Positions 53,701-60,675 of a DNA stretch of 64,000 nucleotides are shown piece by piece (within the stretch, counting starts at the first letter, position 1; the number at the start of each line of letters is the position of its first letter). The translations under genes were made by a program, and so were the position numbers. The notes beneath the pieces are model-generated. The model saw only the letters and a program-made list of their open reading frames with translations. It had not been told where the DNA came from and ran no database searches. Source of the stretch: Marthasterias glacialis (Eukaryota; Echinodermata; Asteroidea; Forcipulatida; Asteriidae); assembly GCA_911728455.2 (NCBI GenBank), contig OU452225.1, positions 1,103,501-1,167,500 on the forward strand. Reading direction: 5' to 3'.

Positions 53701-55201
53701 CAGATGCATAACATAAGCCTTTGCATGCCATTGAACAATTCACAGTACTTATGCAGCATCCAGCATCAGCGTCCAGCTTTCTCCTGAAGACAGCCAGAGC
53801 ATACTGATTGAAACAGCGAGCAGTTACACCACCCGTTCTTTTCAGAACCACAGAGATATTTTATGTACAAGGTGTGTTACTGCAATTGCAAACCTTACTA
53901 GATTAAATTAAGTAATATGTTGGGCAGCAATTTGAACAGTAAGTTACCTTTGAAAGTCATCTTCTCCCAGAGCCAAGTTGAAGAGAAAGAAAGGATCGGC
54001 ATCATCTGTAAGTCGTATATTCAGCTCCTAATTAGAAAATTAAAAAAAGAGGTTAACCCATATCTGCCTTACTATGGGATTTAGTTTAGAACACACAAAC
54101 ACTGTACATGCCTACCTACGAAAAACTTGTAGATGAAAAATAAGTTATCGTCTTTCTTTATACTCTCATTAACATGTAGTGCAATAGGGTCTAACAGAGC
54201 AAGAGGAATGGACAAGTAAGACCCATTCCCGTTGGAGTAAATACAAACAATAGCCCAAACAAACACAAACGATCTCAACAAACTGAAGACATCTTTCCTT
54301 CTGTGATTCTTGTGCTTTTGGCATGCTGGTTTATTGATGAAACTGAAGTTTAAACAAACTTAAATAAAGACTTTTTTGTTGTCTTACCTTCCGTTGCATA
54401 GGGGAGGATGAAGTCTGAAGCTCAAGCTGAACTCTGATTGACGCAACCCTGGTAAAGGACAAAAATACATTTGAACCAAACCTAGCTACGTTTAGTAAAT
54501 CAAGATTGCTTTGCAGATTTGTCATCAAGTCTTTGGAGCCAAAGGATTCATTTACCCGTCCCAGTTCTTAGCTGTGCTGTGAAGAGACTTGTTTTTGACC
54601 ATGTCTTGTTGCTGCGCTTATTGGGGAAGGTTTCTCTTCCTTCAAAAAGTAGCCCACACCTCGAGTAGCCTTTAGGCCTTGTGAGGGATGACTTACATAA
54701 AAAAAAAAATTTTTTTTTTTAAGTCTCTAATAAGGCTAGACGTGTTTGACCTGCAGGCATTCAAGGGTGCCTTTGGTAGCCAGCCACATCAACCCATTAT
54801 GACCACACAGCACAGCCAGAGATTGTAAGTGTTTGGTTTTTCTGAATAGAGGAAAACCTGGTGGCCTGGAGAAAAACCCTCATGGCACAGGTGAGAACCA
54901 ACGCACAACTCTACTCACATATGGCCTTAGCCAGGAATCAAACCAGGGACACATTGGTGAGAGGCGAGCGCTTTATGTATACACCAGCCATGCCACCTAC
55001 GTTCAGACTTACCAACCGAGATACCTTTTAGTACACAGTCACTGACACATTAGTGCCACACTAGTGGGGCTTAAGAGTCAGAAAAAAACTTTCAAGTCAG
55101 ATCAAAAGTCAATTCTTAAATTGATGGGAATCTCACCTGTCATCGTGCCCTGTGCACTTCATGCAGACGGACAACACATGGTTGAATAATTGATCATTCA
55201 T
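37976..55201 (-). CDS. SASS6: Spindle assembly abnormal protein 6 homolog (SAS-6), complete
   Basis: Core centriole cartwheel protein; homodimers join through N-terminal heads into a nine-fold ring that sets centriole symmetry. Seventeen exons on the minus strand join in frame, from the ATG at 55201 to the TAA at 37976-37978, giving about 622 residues (human is 657). In order: globular head (exons 2-6) with [48 protein letters not shown] and the PISA-type segment [20 protein letters not shown]; a long coiled coil (exons 7-16) rich in Leu/Glu/Gln, with [25 protein letters not shown] and [16 protein letters not shown]; and a Pro/Ser-rich tail ending [12 protein letters not shown], like human SSAYFPGQLPNS. 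The ATG at 55201 aligns with the human start (MNDQLF against MSEVLF); a 7-codon upstream exon may extend the N-terminus. Ordinary, apparently intact gene. Confidence 0.97.
38178..39699 (-). other. SASS6: SASS6 intron 17
   Basis: Carries a well-preserved 'caatttcatagagctgc' MITE (38854-39140) and C/G-rich tracts (39244-39270, 39421-39432). Otherwise nothing recognised. Confidence 0.75.
38854..39140. mobile_element. MITE of the CCCAATTTCATAGAGCTGC family
   Basis: Begins GGGCCCAATTTCATAGAGC and ends CTTTGAAATTGGGCCC. Best-preserved member here; others at 43746-43936, 50392-50584, about 12424-12629 and 21529-21722, plus pieces near 1650-1835 and 25735-25935. Interior is rich in GCTTAAGC and AAGCAC words. 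Confidence 0.7.
39700..39848 (-). CDS. SASS6: SASS6 exon 17 (disordered tail)
   Basis: Acceptor ATCTGTCAG, donor GTTGGT; 49 codons plus two bases, Pro/Ser/Thr-rich: [20 protein letters not shown] then [20 protein letters not shown]. Low-complexity C-terminal tail; sequence not conserved, frame kept. Confidence 0.88.
40238..40472. mobile_element. AGAGCGCC-family MITE, copy 2
   Basis: Left GATTAGGCTATAGAGCGCC, right GGACGCTCTATAATCTTTGG; shares CAAGATGGGGAACTCTGG and the inverted GCCATTTCAGCAAGT arms with the other copies. Confidence 0.75.
40816..40981. repeat. Inverted repeat
   Basis: Outer ATTCCTGCCCAT/ATGGGCAGGAAT and inner GCCATGGAATGAGATGC/CACCTCATTCCACGGC pairs. Confidence 0.65.
41036..41136 (-). 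CDS. SASS6: SASS6 exon 16 (end of rod)
   Basis: Acceptor TATTTTAG, donor GTAAGT; completes V, then [20 protein letters not shown] and [13 protein letters not shown]; human LITWLNKELNENQLVRKQ. The WLNK motif marks the end of the coiled coil. Confidence 0.95.
41432..41630. repeat. Imperfect tandem duplication
   Basis: Two units sharing ATCATCCACTGKGGTTT, GAATGATAGTT and GCCTGCATGGT; a weaker third piece may lie upstream. Confidence 0.6.
41714..41737. repeat. (TA)n microsatellite
   Basis: Twelve TA units between an A run and a T run. Confidence 0.9.
42350..42431 (-). CDS. SASS6: SASS6 exon 15 (coiled coil)
   Basis: Acceptor TGTTCACAG, donor GTGAGG; 27 codons plus one base: [20 protein letters not shown] then LLKTNEN, human VKKLEESKQLLKNNEKL. 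Confidence 0.94.
42860..43020 (-). mobile_element. tRNA-derived SINE, family 1
   Basis: Minus-strand: CTCGGTAGTCTAGTTGGTAA (A box region) and GTGGGTTCGAATCCCAC (T arm), body TTTTCACAGGACTCG. Confidence 0.75.
43746..43936. mobile_element. MITE of the CCCAATTTCATAGAGCTGC family
   Basis: Starts GCCCAATTTCATAGAGCTGC, ends GCAGCTCTATGAAATTGGGA; interior carries TTCTGCTAAGCAAAAATAAG. Confidence 0.75.
43945..44070 (-). CDS. SASS6: SASS6 exon 14 (coiled coil)
   Basis: Acceptor TTCTGCAG, donor GTATGC; 42 codons phase 0: [20 protein letters not shown] then [20 protein letters not shown]; human has [20 protein letters not shown]. Confidence 0.96.
44071..45796 (-). other. SASS6: SASS6 intron 13
   Basis: Contains a near-full-length minus-strand tRNA(Leu/Ser-like) SINE (44765-45183). 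Nothing recognised in 44150-44760 or 45190-45796. Confidence 0.75.
44765..45183 (-). mobile_element. tRNA(Leu/Ser-like)-derived SINE, family 2
   Basis: Minus-strand head GTGTCGTGGCCGAGCGGATT, a long variable region, and TGTGGGTTCGAATCCCGG with paired ends GTGTC/GACAC: the layout of a class II tRNA. Body contains TAAAGCCGGAGGTC and AAAGAACCCAGTGC; the tail runs into AATAAT repeats. Related remnants at about 1075-1205, 9060-9250, 23690-23850. Confidence 0.75.
45797..45850 (-). CDS. SASS6: SASS6 exon 13 (coiled coil)
   Basis: Acceptor GTCGACAG, donor GTGAGG; 18 codons phase 0: [18 protein letters not shown], matching human [17 protein letters not shown]. Confidence 0.94.
46097..46186 (-). CDS. 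SASS6: SASS6 exon 12 (coiled coil)
   Basis: Acceptor CCCGTAG, donor GTACAC; 30 codons phase 0: [20 protein letters not shown] then [10 protein letters not shown]. Confidence 0.9.
46187..47162 (-). other. SASS6: SASS6 intron 11
   Basis: Contains an inverted repeat at 46510-46611; the remainder shows nothing recognisable. Confidence 0.7.
46510..46611. repeat. Inverted repeat
   Basis: GGCAGCAGACTTACCAGG and CCTGGTAAGTCCGCTGCC with about 65 bases between. Confidence 0.65.
47163..47357 (-). CDS. SASS6: SASS6 exon 11 (coiled coil)
   Basis: Acceptor CCACTCAG, donor GTAATT; 65 codons phase 0, Gln/Arg-rich helix including [37 protein letters not shown] and LIEAANDQK. Confidence 0.93.
47644..47718 (-). 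CDS. SASS6: SASS6 exon 10 (coiled coil)
   Basis: Acceptor TTTTTAG, donor GTAAAT; 25 codons phase 0: [20 protein letters not shown] then GTLDE; human counterpart [20 protein letters not shown]. Confidence 0.93.
47719..48422 (-). other. SASS6: SASS6 intron 9
   Basis: Almost entirely filled by two head-to-tail plus-strand SINE copies (about 47762-48205). Confidence 0.75.
47762..48205 (+). mobile_element. Two tandem family 2 SINE copies
   Basis: Copy one about 47762-47935 and copy two about 47936-48205, head to tail; each has a GTGTGG-TTC box B region, GACACTTGTGTCC-like body start and an AAGAACCCAGT segment. The second copy retains GCTGAGCGGTCAATCGC from the head. Confidence 0.65.
48423..48539 (-). 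CDS. SASS6: SASS6 exon 9 (coiled coil)
   Basis: Acceptor GTTTAG, donor GTAAGT; 39 codons phase 0: [20 protein letters not shown] then [19 protein letters not shown]. Highly charged helix. Confidence 0.9.
48540..49151 (-). other. SASS6: SASS6 intron 8
   Basis: Truncated plus-strand tRNA-SINE (48786-48890) followed by a second SINE-like block (about 48915-49090). Confidence 0.7.
49152..49271 (-). CDS. SASS6: SASS6 exon 8 (coiled coil)
   Basis: Acceptor TTCTTCAG, donor GTAAAG; 40 codons phase 0. Encodes [20 protein letters not shown] then [13 protein letters not shown], matching human [20 protein letters not shown]. Confidence 0.95.
49272..50259 (-). other. SASS6: SASS6 intron 7
   Basis: Two GCATGCAAC hairpin MITE copies (about 49355-49483 and 49598-49747) and a minus-strand SINE remnant (about 49862-50215). 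Confidence 0.7.
50260..50337 (-). CDS. SASS6: SASS6 exon 7 (coiled-coil start)
   Basis: Acceptor ATTGCAG, donor GTAATT; 26 codons in phase 0: [20 protein letters not shown] then LKETHK. Start of the long rod, heptad-like Leu spacing. Confidence 0.9.
50392..50584. mobile_element. MITE of the CCCAATTTCATAGAGCTGC family
   Basis: Starts GGGCCAAATTTCATAAAGC, ends CAGCTCTATGAAATTGGGCC. Confidence 0.75.
50765..50942. mobile_element. TA-flanked MITE, copy 3
   Basis: Ends TAGACCTTTATTACACT and CATGATAAAAGTCTA; interior CCAGCCTCACTTTGG as in copy 1. 178 bp. Confidence 0.7.
51329..51497 (-). CDS. SASS6: SASS6 exon 6 (PISA motif, head dimer interface)
   Basis: Acceptor TCTTGAG, donor GTTAGT. Encodes [15 protein letters not shown], then [18 protein letters not shown], then [15 protein letters not shown]. 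The Phe of NPF aligns with human Phe131, the family residue known to dock one head into its neighbour, so ring assembly should be preserved. Confidence 0.96.
51498..52912 (-). other. SASS6: SASS6 intron 5
   Basis: Dominated by a long inverted repeat with arms of about 70 bp (52273-52346 and 52607-52677). Nothing recognised in 51520-52260. Confidence 0.75.
52273..52677. repeat. Long inverted repeat with 70-bp arms
   Basis: Arms 52273-52346 (with GCGAAATTAAACAAACGG and GGTTTTCCCGAGGTAAAA) and 52607-52677 (TTTTACCTCGGGAAAACC ... GTTTAATTTCGC). Spacer of 260 bases without an ORF. Confidence 0.75.
52913..53017 (-). CDS. SASS6: SASS6 exon 5
   Basis: Acceptor GTCCACAG, donor GTAAGT. Encodes [20 protein letters not shown] then [14 protein letters not shown], matching human [20 protein letters not shown]. 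Confidence 0.95.
53018..53947 (-). other. SASS6: SASS6 intron 4
   Basis: No repeat or coding signal that I can support. Confidence 0.65.
53948..54027 (-). CDS. SASS6: SASS6 exon 4
   Basis: Acceptor CTAATTAG, donor GTAACT. Encodes [20 protein letters not shown] then GEDDFQ, near-identical to human LTVRLTDDTDPFFLYNLVIS. Confidence 0.95.
54388..54448 (-). CDS. SASS6: SASS6 exon 3
   Basis: Acceptor TTTACCAG, donor GTAAGA. Completes R and encodes [20 protein letters not shown], close to human NLRVRLELQSSSSPVQRK. Confidence 0.95.
54449..55136 (-). other. SASS6: SASS6 intron 2
   Basis: Contains an A/T homopolymer junction (54702-54720) and a SINE-like block with an ATCAAACCAGGGACAC box-B-like segment (about 54760-55010). 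Confidence 0.65.
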
Positions 55202-55207
55202 GATCTG
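55137..55207 (-). CDS. SASS6: SASS6 exon 2 (N-terminus of head domain)
   Basis: Acceptor ATTCCAG ends just above 55207; donor GTGAGA follows 55137. Encodes (QI)[18 protein letters not shown] then HDD and two bases, aligning with human MSEVLFSKTLPVQVRCRD. The ATG at 55201-55199 is the favoured start because it aligns with the human one. Confidence 0.88.
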
Positions 55208-56151
55208 CTGGAATCTTAGGCTCGTTTACAGTGAGGAACAAAATGTGTATTCCTGCCATGAAAAAAAAGGAATGTTGATTACAAAGTTAACCATTACAGA
55301 CTAGGCAGTTTGGCTAGCATGTGGCCCGATTCCTCCAATATCCTCTTCTCCTGTGTCACACCACACCAAGTTGTTCGGACTAATAGATATTCTTGGAATG
55401 CCTGATCCTGTGATAAGCACTGGTTGTTTGGGCCTTTAGGCCCAATTCCTTCAAATTCCTTCACTTTGGCAATCTGATTTAGAAGGATTTGGGATTGTTT
55501 AAAGTAAAAGCAACTACATTAGTTGTTGGGAGGTACTTGTGATGGCTATAATCCGCCTCGCGATTAGTTTGGAAAGATCTTGGGATGGATGGAGCATGAT
55601 TAGCATGTTTAGCTGTCTGTTGTGAACTGGATAGAAGGGACAGTGGTGTGGTCTGGTTTGGTAGTGTACTTTTTAGACAAGGTCCTAAGTTCTATTTGAA
55701 ATGGGGACATTTTTTGTGTTTGTTTGTTGGGGAAGGGGGTAGCCCCACTAGTGTGGAGAAGAATTGTTTACATAGGGTGTATCCTTAGCCACACATCGAG
55801 CCCCATCTTTGGTGCAGCTGATTGGCGCACATCCCCTAACGAGTGGCGCGGTGGATATTAACCAGATACATCCGATGTAAGAAAATCCTTCGCCACGCTA
55901 TTAGGGCTAGGGAAAGGGTGTATACATTTCTACTCCAGTCCTAAAACTGGTCCGAGTTAATACTGGAACCTACATTAACGCTTTTTCGACATATGGACAT
56001 TATCTAGTGTGTGTAGGCCAGATCATGTCCAAATGTTGAAAAAAGTGTTGTAGGGTTCAGTAGCTCATCCTAGAACTATGTTTGGTGTGGGTTGAAGGCC
56101 ACACAGCCACCACAGTGACCCCCCCCCCACACCTCTGACCAGGCAGTCAAC

Positions 56152-56375
56152 AAAGACAAATATACTAGAAAAACAAGACAGGGCACTTGTGCCGTTTTGC
56201 ACGGTAGCAGATGTAACGCTAGTTGCGATAACCGTAACCCTCCATCCTTCCAACTGTCAGGAGGATGGAGGGTTACGATTATTGCAACTTATGTAACGCC
56301 CTTTTACAGGCATACCTATTTTGCGTTTCATGTTTCTACACAGATTGTCCTATTTTGTTTTTCTAGTATCTTTGG
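56152..56375. mobile_element. Nested inverted-repeat element
   Basis: Outer ends AAATATACTAGAAAAACAAG and TTTGTTTTTCTAGTATCTTT; inner hairpin ACCCTCCATCC/GGATGGAGGGT with ATGTAACGC words on either side. Confidence 0.65.
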
Positions 56376-56821
56376 TTGAGATCACTCAGCATGCTCAGTC
56401 ACTCATTTTCATTTAGACAGGTTCGTCATGGACGTTGGGTAGACAGGTTAGAAAATGCGTTTTAATTTGTGGGAAGCTTTTTAGTGACCAGAATGATTAA
56501 AAACTCACAATTCTTTTGAACCTTGTCTTTTAAGTTTTATCTATGATTTCTCTTGAAGAATAACACAAAGATGTTCAACAACAAAAAAATTCAAATGATT
56601 ATTTTTTTTTGCATTTTAGGCGTAATCTACCCAGTGGTTTCGCATACACAATAATCACAATTTTGGTTAATGCTAAAGTATGTGTAAAATTTCTCATCTT
56701 TGTAGCCACAAATTAAACTGCGGCTCCTAAACTGCTTCTCCACAATGCAGAATCAGAAAGAACCAAATAATGGCCTTAATGTAACAAAATAAGTTTTCTT
56801 CAAAATTCCTATTTCTAGGGA

Positions 56822-56935
56822 AACTGTAGTGTACTGTAGTGTTAGGATCAAAGATTACTTAAATTCCATGGATATATCCATGGAATTTAAGTAAACTCTG
56901 ATCCTAACACTGTAACACTACAGTACACTACAGTT
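56822..56935. repeat. 114-bp near-perfect palindrome
   Basis: Starts AACTGTAGTGTACTGTAGTG, centred on CCATGGATATATCCATGG at about 56866-56883, ends CACTACAGTACACTACAGTT. Confidence 0.85.
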
Positions 56936-57109
56936 GCAGAAGCGTTGAATTGAAGAATGCAAGTCAAAGTGACATTATTGACAGCCGGATACGGCATTTT
57001 AGCTTAATTATAAAAAGAAGGTGACACACAGAGATATTAAAACTCAGCATGGTGGATTCCGTGGATTATACTAGCATGACTAGCGATTCTCCGACTCGTG
57101 AAAACTTAC

Positions 57110-57130
57110 CATTTCTGAGGACAAAATCAT
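57110..57130 (-). CDS. SASS6: Possible SASS6 first coding exon (7 codons)
   Basis: ATG at 57130 followed by MILSSEM and a good donor GTAAGT (57109 downward), phase 0, which joins in frame to exon 2 (cag atc atg) to give [15 protein letters not shown]. If used, it adds nine residues before the methionine that aligns with the human start. It may instead be 5' UTR. Transcript data would settle it. Confidence 0.45.
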
Positions 57131-57230
57131 CTTGACGACTGATGGACTATGACTGATCATCGCGATCGATCGTAAACAACACTGCGATTGTACTGACTGC
57201 TGTGAGATGAGAAAACGTTGCATTTTGATC

Positions 57231-57238
57231 AACCCGCC
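57231..57238 (-). promoter_or_regulatory. Possible E2F-like GGCGGG site upstream of SASS6
   Basis: Minus-strand GGCGGGTT about 100 bp upstream of the 57130 ATG. SASS6 is cell-cycle regulated through E2F/DREAM in vertebrates; this half-match to TTTSGCGC is only suggestive and may be chance. Confidence 0.15.
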
Positions 57239-57574
57239 ACTACATCAGACAGCCAGACTCCCAATGGGAGATTACTATATTATCAGAACTAGTATATAAA
57301 GGACCCGACTAAATTACAGTGACCTCATTTTCAGCCGTTTTTTTCTTCTTTTCTTTCTTTCTTATTTTCTTAATTATTATTCGCGCCACCTTTTAAAAGG
57401 GGATTTTTTCTTTCTTCAAATTTTAATATTCAGAAAACTATACATACATAACTATTGAAGTCATGAGAGTTTTGAATCAACGAGCAACCATTGTGCACTT
57501 GCAGTGCAAATTTACCCATACTGAAGTTGGTCACTTTAAGGCGTACGGTGGCGCTATAACAGTTTAGTGGTGGG

Positions 57575-57880
57575 CAAAAATTTTAGAGCGCCGAGGGCGC
57601 AAGATGGGGAACTCTGGCTGAAATGTGAAATCCCACTGGACGCCATTTCGGCAAGTGACTCTATTGATACAATAATAGATATGACCATTGCTATCAATGG
57701 GAAACAAAGCATTCACTTGCCGAAATGGCGCCCGTGCGTATTTCACTTTCCAACAATAGATAAAGGCCCACTTGTGGCGCAACTTATATACGCACTAAAT
57801 GTTGCGCAAGTGGACTTACGCAGTTGTGAAAATCGGCTGCAGTCCCCCATCTTGCGCCTTCGGCGCTCTATAATCTTTGG
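57575..57880. mobile_element. AGAGCGCC-family MITE, copy 3
   Basis: Left TTTTAGAGCGCCGAGGGCG, right CGGCGCTCTATAATCTTTGG. The longest copy, with extra sequence between its arms, lying in the SASS6 5' flank. Confidence 0.75.
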
Positions 57881-57892
57881 TGGTGGGTGCTC

Positions 57893-58010
57893 TGTAGTTG
57901 TCTAGTTTAAGACGTCAGTTGTGGGTTCGAATCCCAACCGAGTAAGTGCGTTTGGATTTGTTTCTGTATGATTCGGGAAAGCACTGAATATACAGTGCTG
58001 TAAGGTAAAA
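57893..58010 (+). mobile_element. tRNA-derived SINE, family 1
   Basis: GTGGGTTCGAATCCCAACCGAG then body ending CTGAATATACAGTGCTG, immediately after the AGAGCGCC MITE. Confidence 0.65.
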
Positions 58011-58665
58011 AGTCCTTTAGTGTATATTAACTCCGATGCTATTTAAATAAGCATTTTTTAAAAACTTATTAATAATGACATTTATTGTTAATTTTTGGAA
58101 TTGCTTTAAACTTAACAAGACCACGTGACGGTAACAGGATTTTTGCATGCATGCAGTTGTGTGAGAGTGTACACTGTTTAAACAACATCGGGAACTTAGT
58201 TAAAAACTTTCCGGTGGGGAAATCATTTGAAGAGGGCAACAAACAAACACGGCATCCAGCACGCGTCCCGCTGGTAGTGCTAACTCCAGTTGTAGCTGGA
58301 AAAACGATGCCAGGCGACTTCGTGAGCCTCGTGGTTGAACCTTTATAGTCAGTAAATTCCCGCAAAATAATGGCAAGATACGTTAGCTATAAAGCTGTGA
58401 AGCATGGACATTTCATTTTTTTGTAATCAGAAGATCAGACAAACTGTTGGGCAATTATTGACGAAATTTCATATAAACCTCAACAAATGTTGTTGATAAT
58501 TTACTGTGGTATAATATCGGGGCTATAATTTGTGTATGTTGCAACACTACCTTCAGGCATTTAGAAAAAAGACCCCGAATTCGATATAATAATTTCAGAC
58601 AAACGGCCCGGGAACAATTTGATGAGCTGTTGGGTTAAAAATAGCGAAAAGTCATTAATATTAAA

Positions 58666-58666
58666 A

Positions 58667-58694
<28 letters not shown>
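58666..58694. repeat. (AAT)n microsatellite
   Basis: About nine AAT units. Confidence 0.9.
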
Positions 58695-58698
<4 letters not shown>

Positions 58699-60073
58699 CA
58701 TATAAACAGTTATATCAATGCATTGTCTGTCTATAGAAGGCCAACGGTTAACGGTGACCAGCATAACCAAAACCGAAACAACGTCACTTGGCTTGGAAAC
58801 CTGGTTTATTTACTCTCATGGGGGAAGTTCTCCATGATGATCTTGACAATCCGCTCGGTAACTTTCAGTTTACAAGTGTGGAATTGTTAACAAAATTAGT
58901 TTGATTTTGGGCGAACAAAGAAATTTGACTGGAACTACTTGACCTCCGGACGTGCCAGTCTCCAACTGAGCTATCTGGCGATCTATTTTATGTCAATCTT
59001 GGAGGGGGAGGGGGTGGGGCTTCATCAGTCAGAAGGTCAGGGGTCATGCAACCTGCTGATGAAGCCATATAGGGATCAGGCCTGGGTTGCCTGAGACAAC
59101 TTGTGAAACAAAAAGCAACTTGTTTTAAATAATTACCTAGTCAATATTATATTATTCTGAAGTCCAGGTGAATGCAAACATGGTTACAGTGACTGCGAAA
59201 CTAAGACTCGTCCAAAAGCTCCTACACAGATACAAATTGAGCAAATTAGTTGTTTTTTGTTTTTACTTCCTCTGGTGGTGAAACCGACGGGATTCTCAAA
59301 GAAAAAGCGACTTGCACTCGGAACCTGTAGGTCCAACAATACCAGTGTAGAGAAAGCGAAGAAGAAAAGATAGGGAGACCCAAGCATTGTTAAAACCGGG
59401 GGAATACAGAGGTAAACGACAGTGAAGCGACCACTAAGCCAACCCGATTACCCATTATAATACAACTATTGCAAATTATATAAAGCAACGAAATAGGCCT
59501 ATATTTGGGATGTGATCTCTTGGTTACACGGCAGTTTAATATTGTATGGCTTTTGACTGGCACCCCCAATGAACATAATTATTGACAACAATAGGGAGAT
59601 CGCCAAAAGCTGGAAAGCTCAGTATTGAGCACCGGTACGTTTATCCGGGTCGCTGGTTCAAATTTTCTGCAGTCAATCATCCTTTGTTCGCCCCAAAACG
59701 CAAACTATATATTAATTATAGACTCTAACTAGAATCGAATTCCGCTCAGAGACCGAAACCCGGCACCTGTTATCCTGTTATCTAGCAAGTATCTTTAAAA
59801 AGTAAACAAAACCATTTTGAATCAACTTGGATTGAATCAGCTGAACAATGCTGATTAATGGTCAAGTGGTACTGAGTGCTTTTGGACCTATTTTTTACAC
59901 AAAGCGAAGGCGCTACTCCTGTACTTTAAAGTATTTTTTAATCAAACTCCAGACACCAGCTTGTGATATTCTCATATTTTGAAAGTCAACACAATACAAT
60001 TACACTTGCGCAGTTAAAACAATGATAAAAGCCCCGAAACTTTCTTTTTTTACGCACTGCTCGATTTGAGTGA

Positions 60074-60080
60074 TATAAAG
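60074..60080 (+). promoter_or_regulatory. TATA-like sequence upstream of the amidohydrolase
   Basis: TATAAAG about 310 bp upstream of the ATG. The position would allow a 5' UTR of roughly 280 nt, but no initiator could be identified; weak. Confidence 0.2.
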
Positions 60081-60391
60081 GGAAGTACAAAAGCACTTGG
60101 CAAAAGCTTGGCATTTTTGACAACTCTGCGTTACGTATTCATTTTGACTACACACACGGGCGAGTAATTTACACAGTTGATGATTGTACTATTGCAAAAC
60201 ATTATTCGAACTACGGCATAAAACACTTTGGTATAATTCCACATCCAACCCGTCCCAAAACGCCCGTCAATACCACACATATATTTTCCCCACTATTCAA
60301 TGCACTTCGGTTCCAGTCTTTAGACCAAAACGCGACGATCAGACTTAAGAGCGATACGATCGAATCATCCGTACGCCTTCCCTGCAGTAAA

Positions 60392-60675
60392 ATGTCGCAG
60401 AAAAGAGAAAAGGCAGATTTGATTCTCTTCGGAGGGAGCATCATTACGATGGATGAAGGCAACCAGGCCACAGCCGAAGCCGTAGCTATTGCCGGGGAGA
60501 GGATTGTGGCCGTGGGGAGTATGGAAGAAGTCTTCCGCTTGAAGGGAGGTAAGACGGAGGTAATCTATCTCAACCAGCAGACCCTGATGCCGGGGTTTAT
60601 TGAGCCGCACCAACACGCCATCCTGACTGCCCAGGCAAACAGCCAATACATCAACATAAGTGGGGTCAATTACAG
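60392..60675 (+). CDS. Amidohydrolase exon 1
   Basis: ATG at 60392 (AAAATGTCG context); 94 codons plus two bases, donor GTATGT at 60676. Contains the HxH metal-binding motif in GFIEPHQHA. Confidence 0.9.

Larger units (their letters stand above)
55208..57109 (-). other. SASS6: SASS6 intron 1 (or 5' flank)
   Basis: Intron only if the small upstream exon is real. Holds an element with inverted ends (56152-56375) with an inner hairpin, and a 114-bp palindrome (56822-56935). Nothing recognised in 55270-56080. Confidence 0.55.
57131..60391. other. Divergent intergenic region SASS6 / amidohydrolase
   Basis: Holds the presumed promoters of both genes. Repeats: AGAGCGCC MITE (57575-57880), tRNA-SINE (57893-58010), AAT microsatellite (58666-58694), third-family tRNA-SINEs on both strands (58905-58990 minus, 59590-59700 plus) and a SINE-like block (about 59250-59450). 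Nothing recognised in 58020-58660 or 59710-60060. Confidence 0.65.

Noticed and set aside
57292-57299. TATATAAA upstream of SASS6
   Set aside because: In the plus-strand orientation, pointing away from SASS6, with no plus-strand gene following closely.
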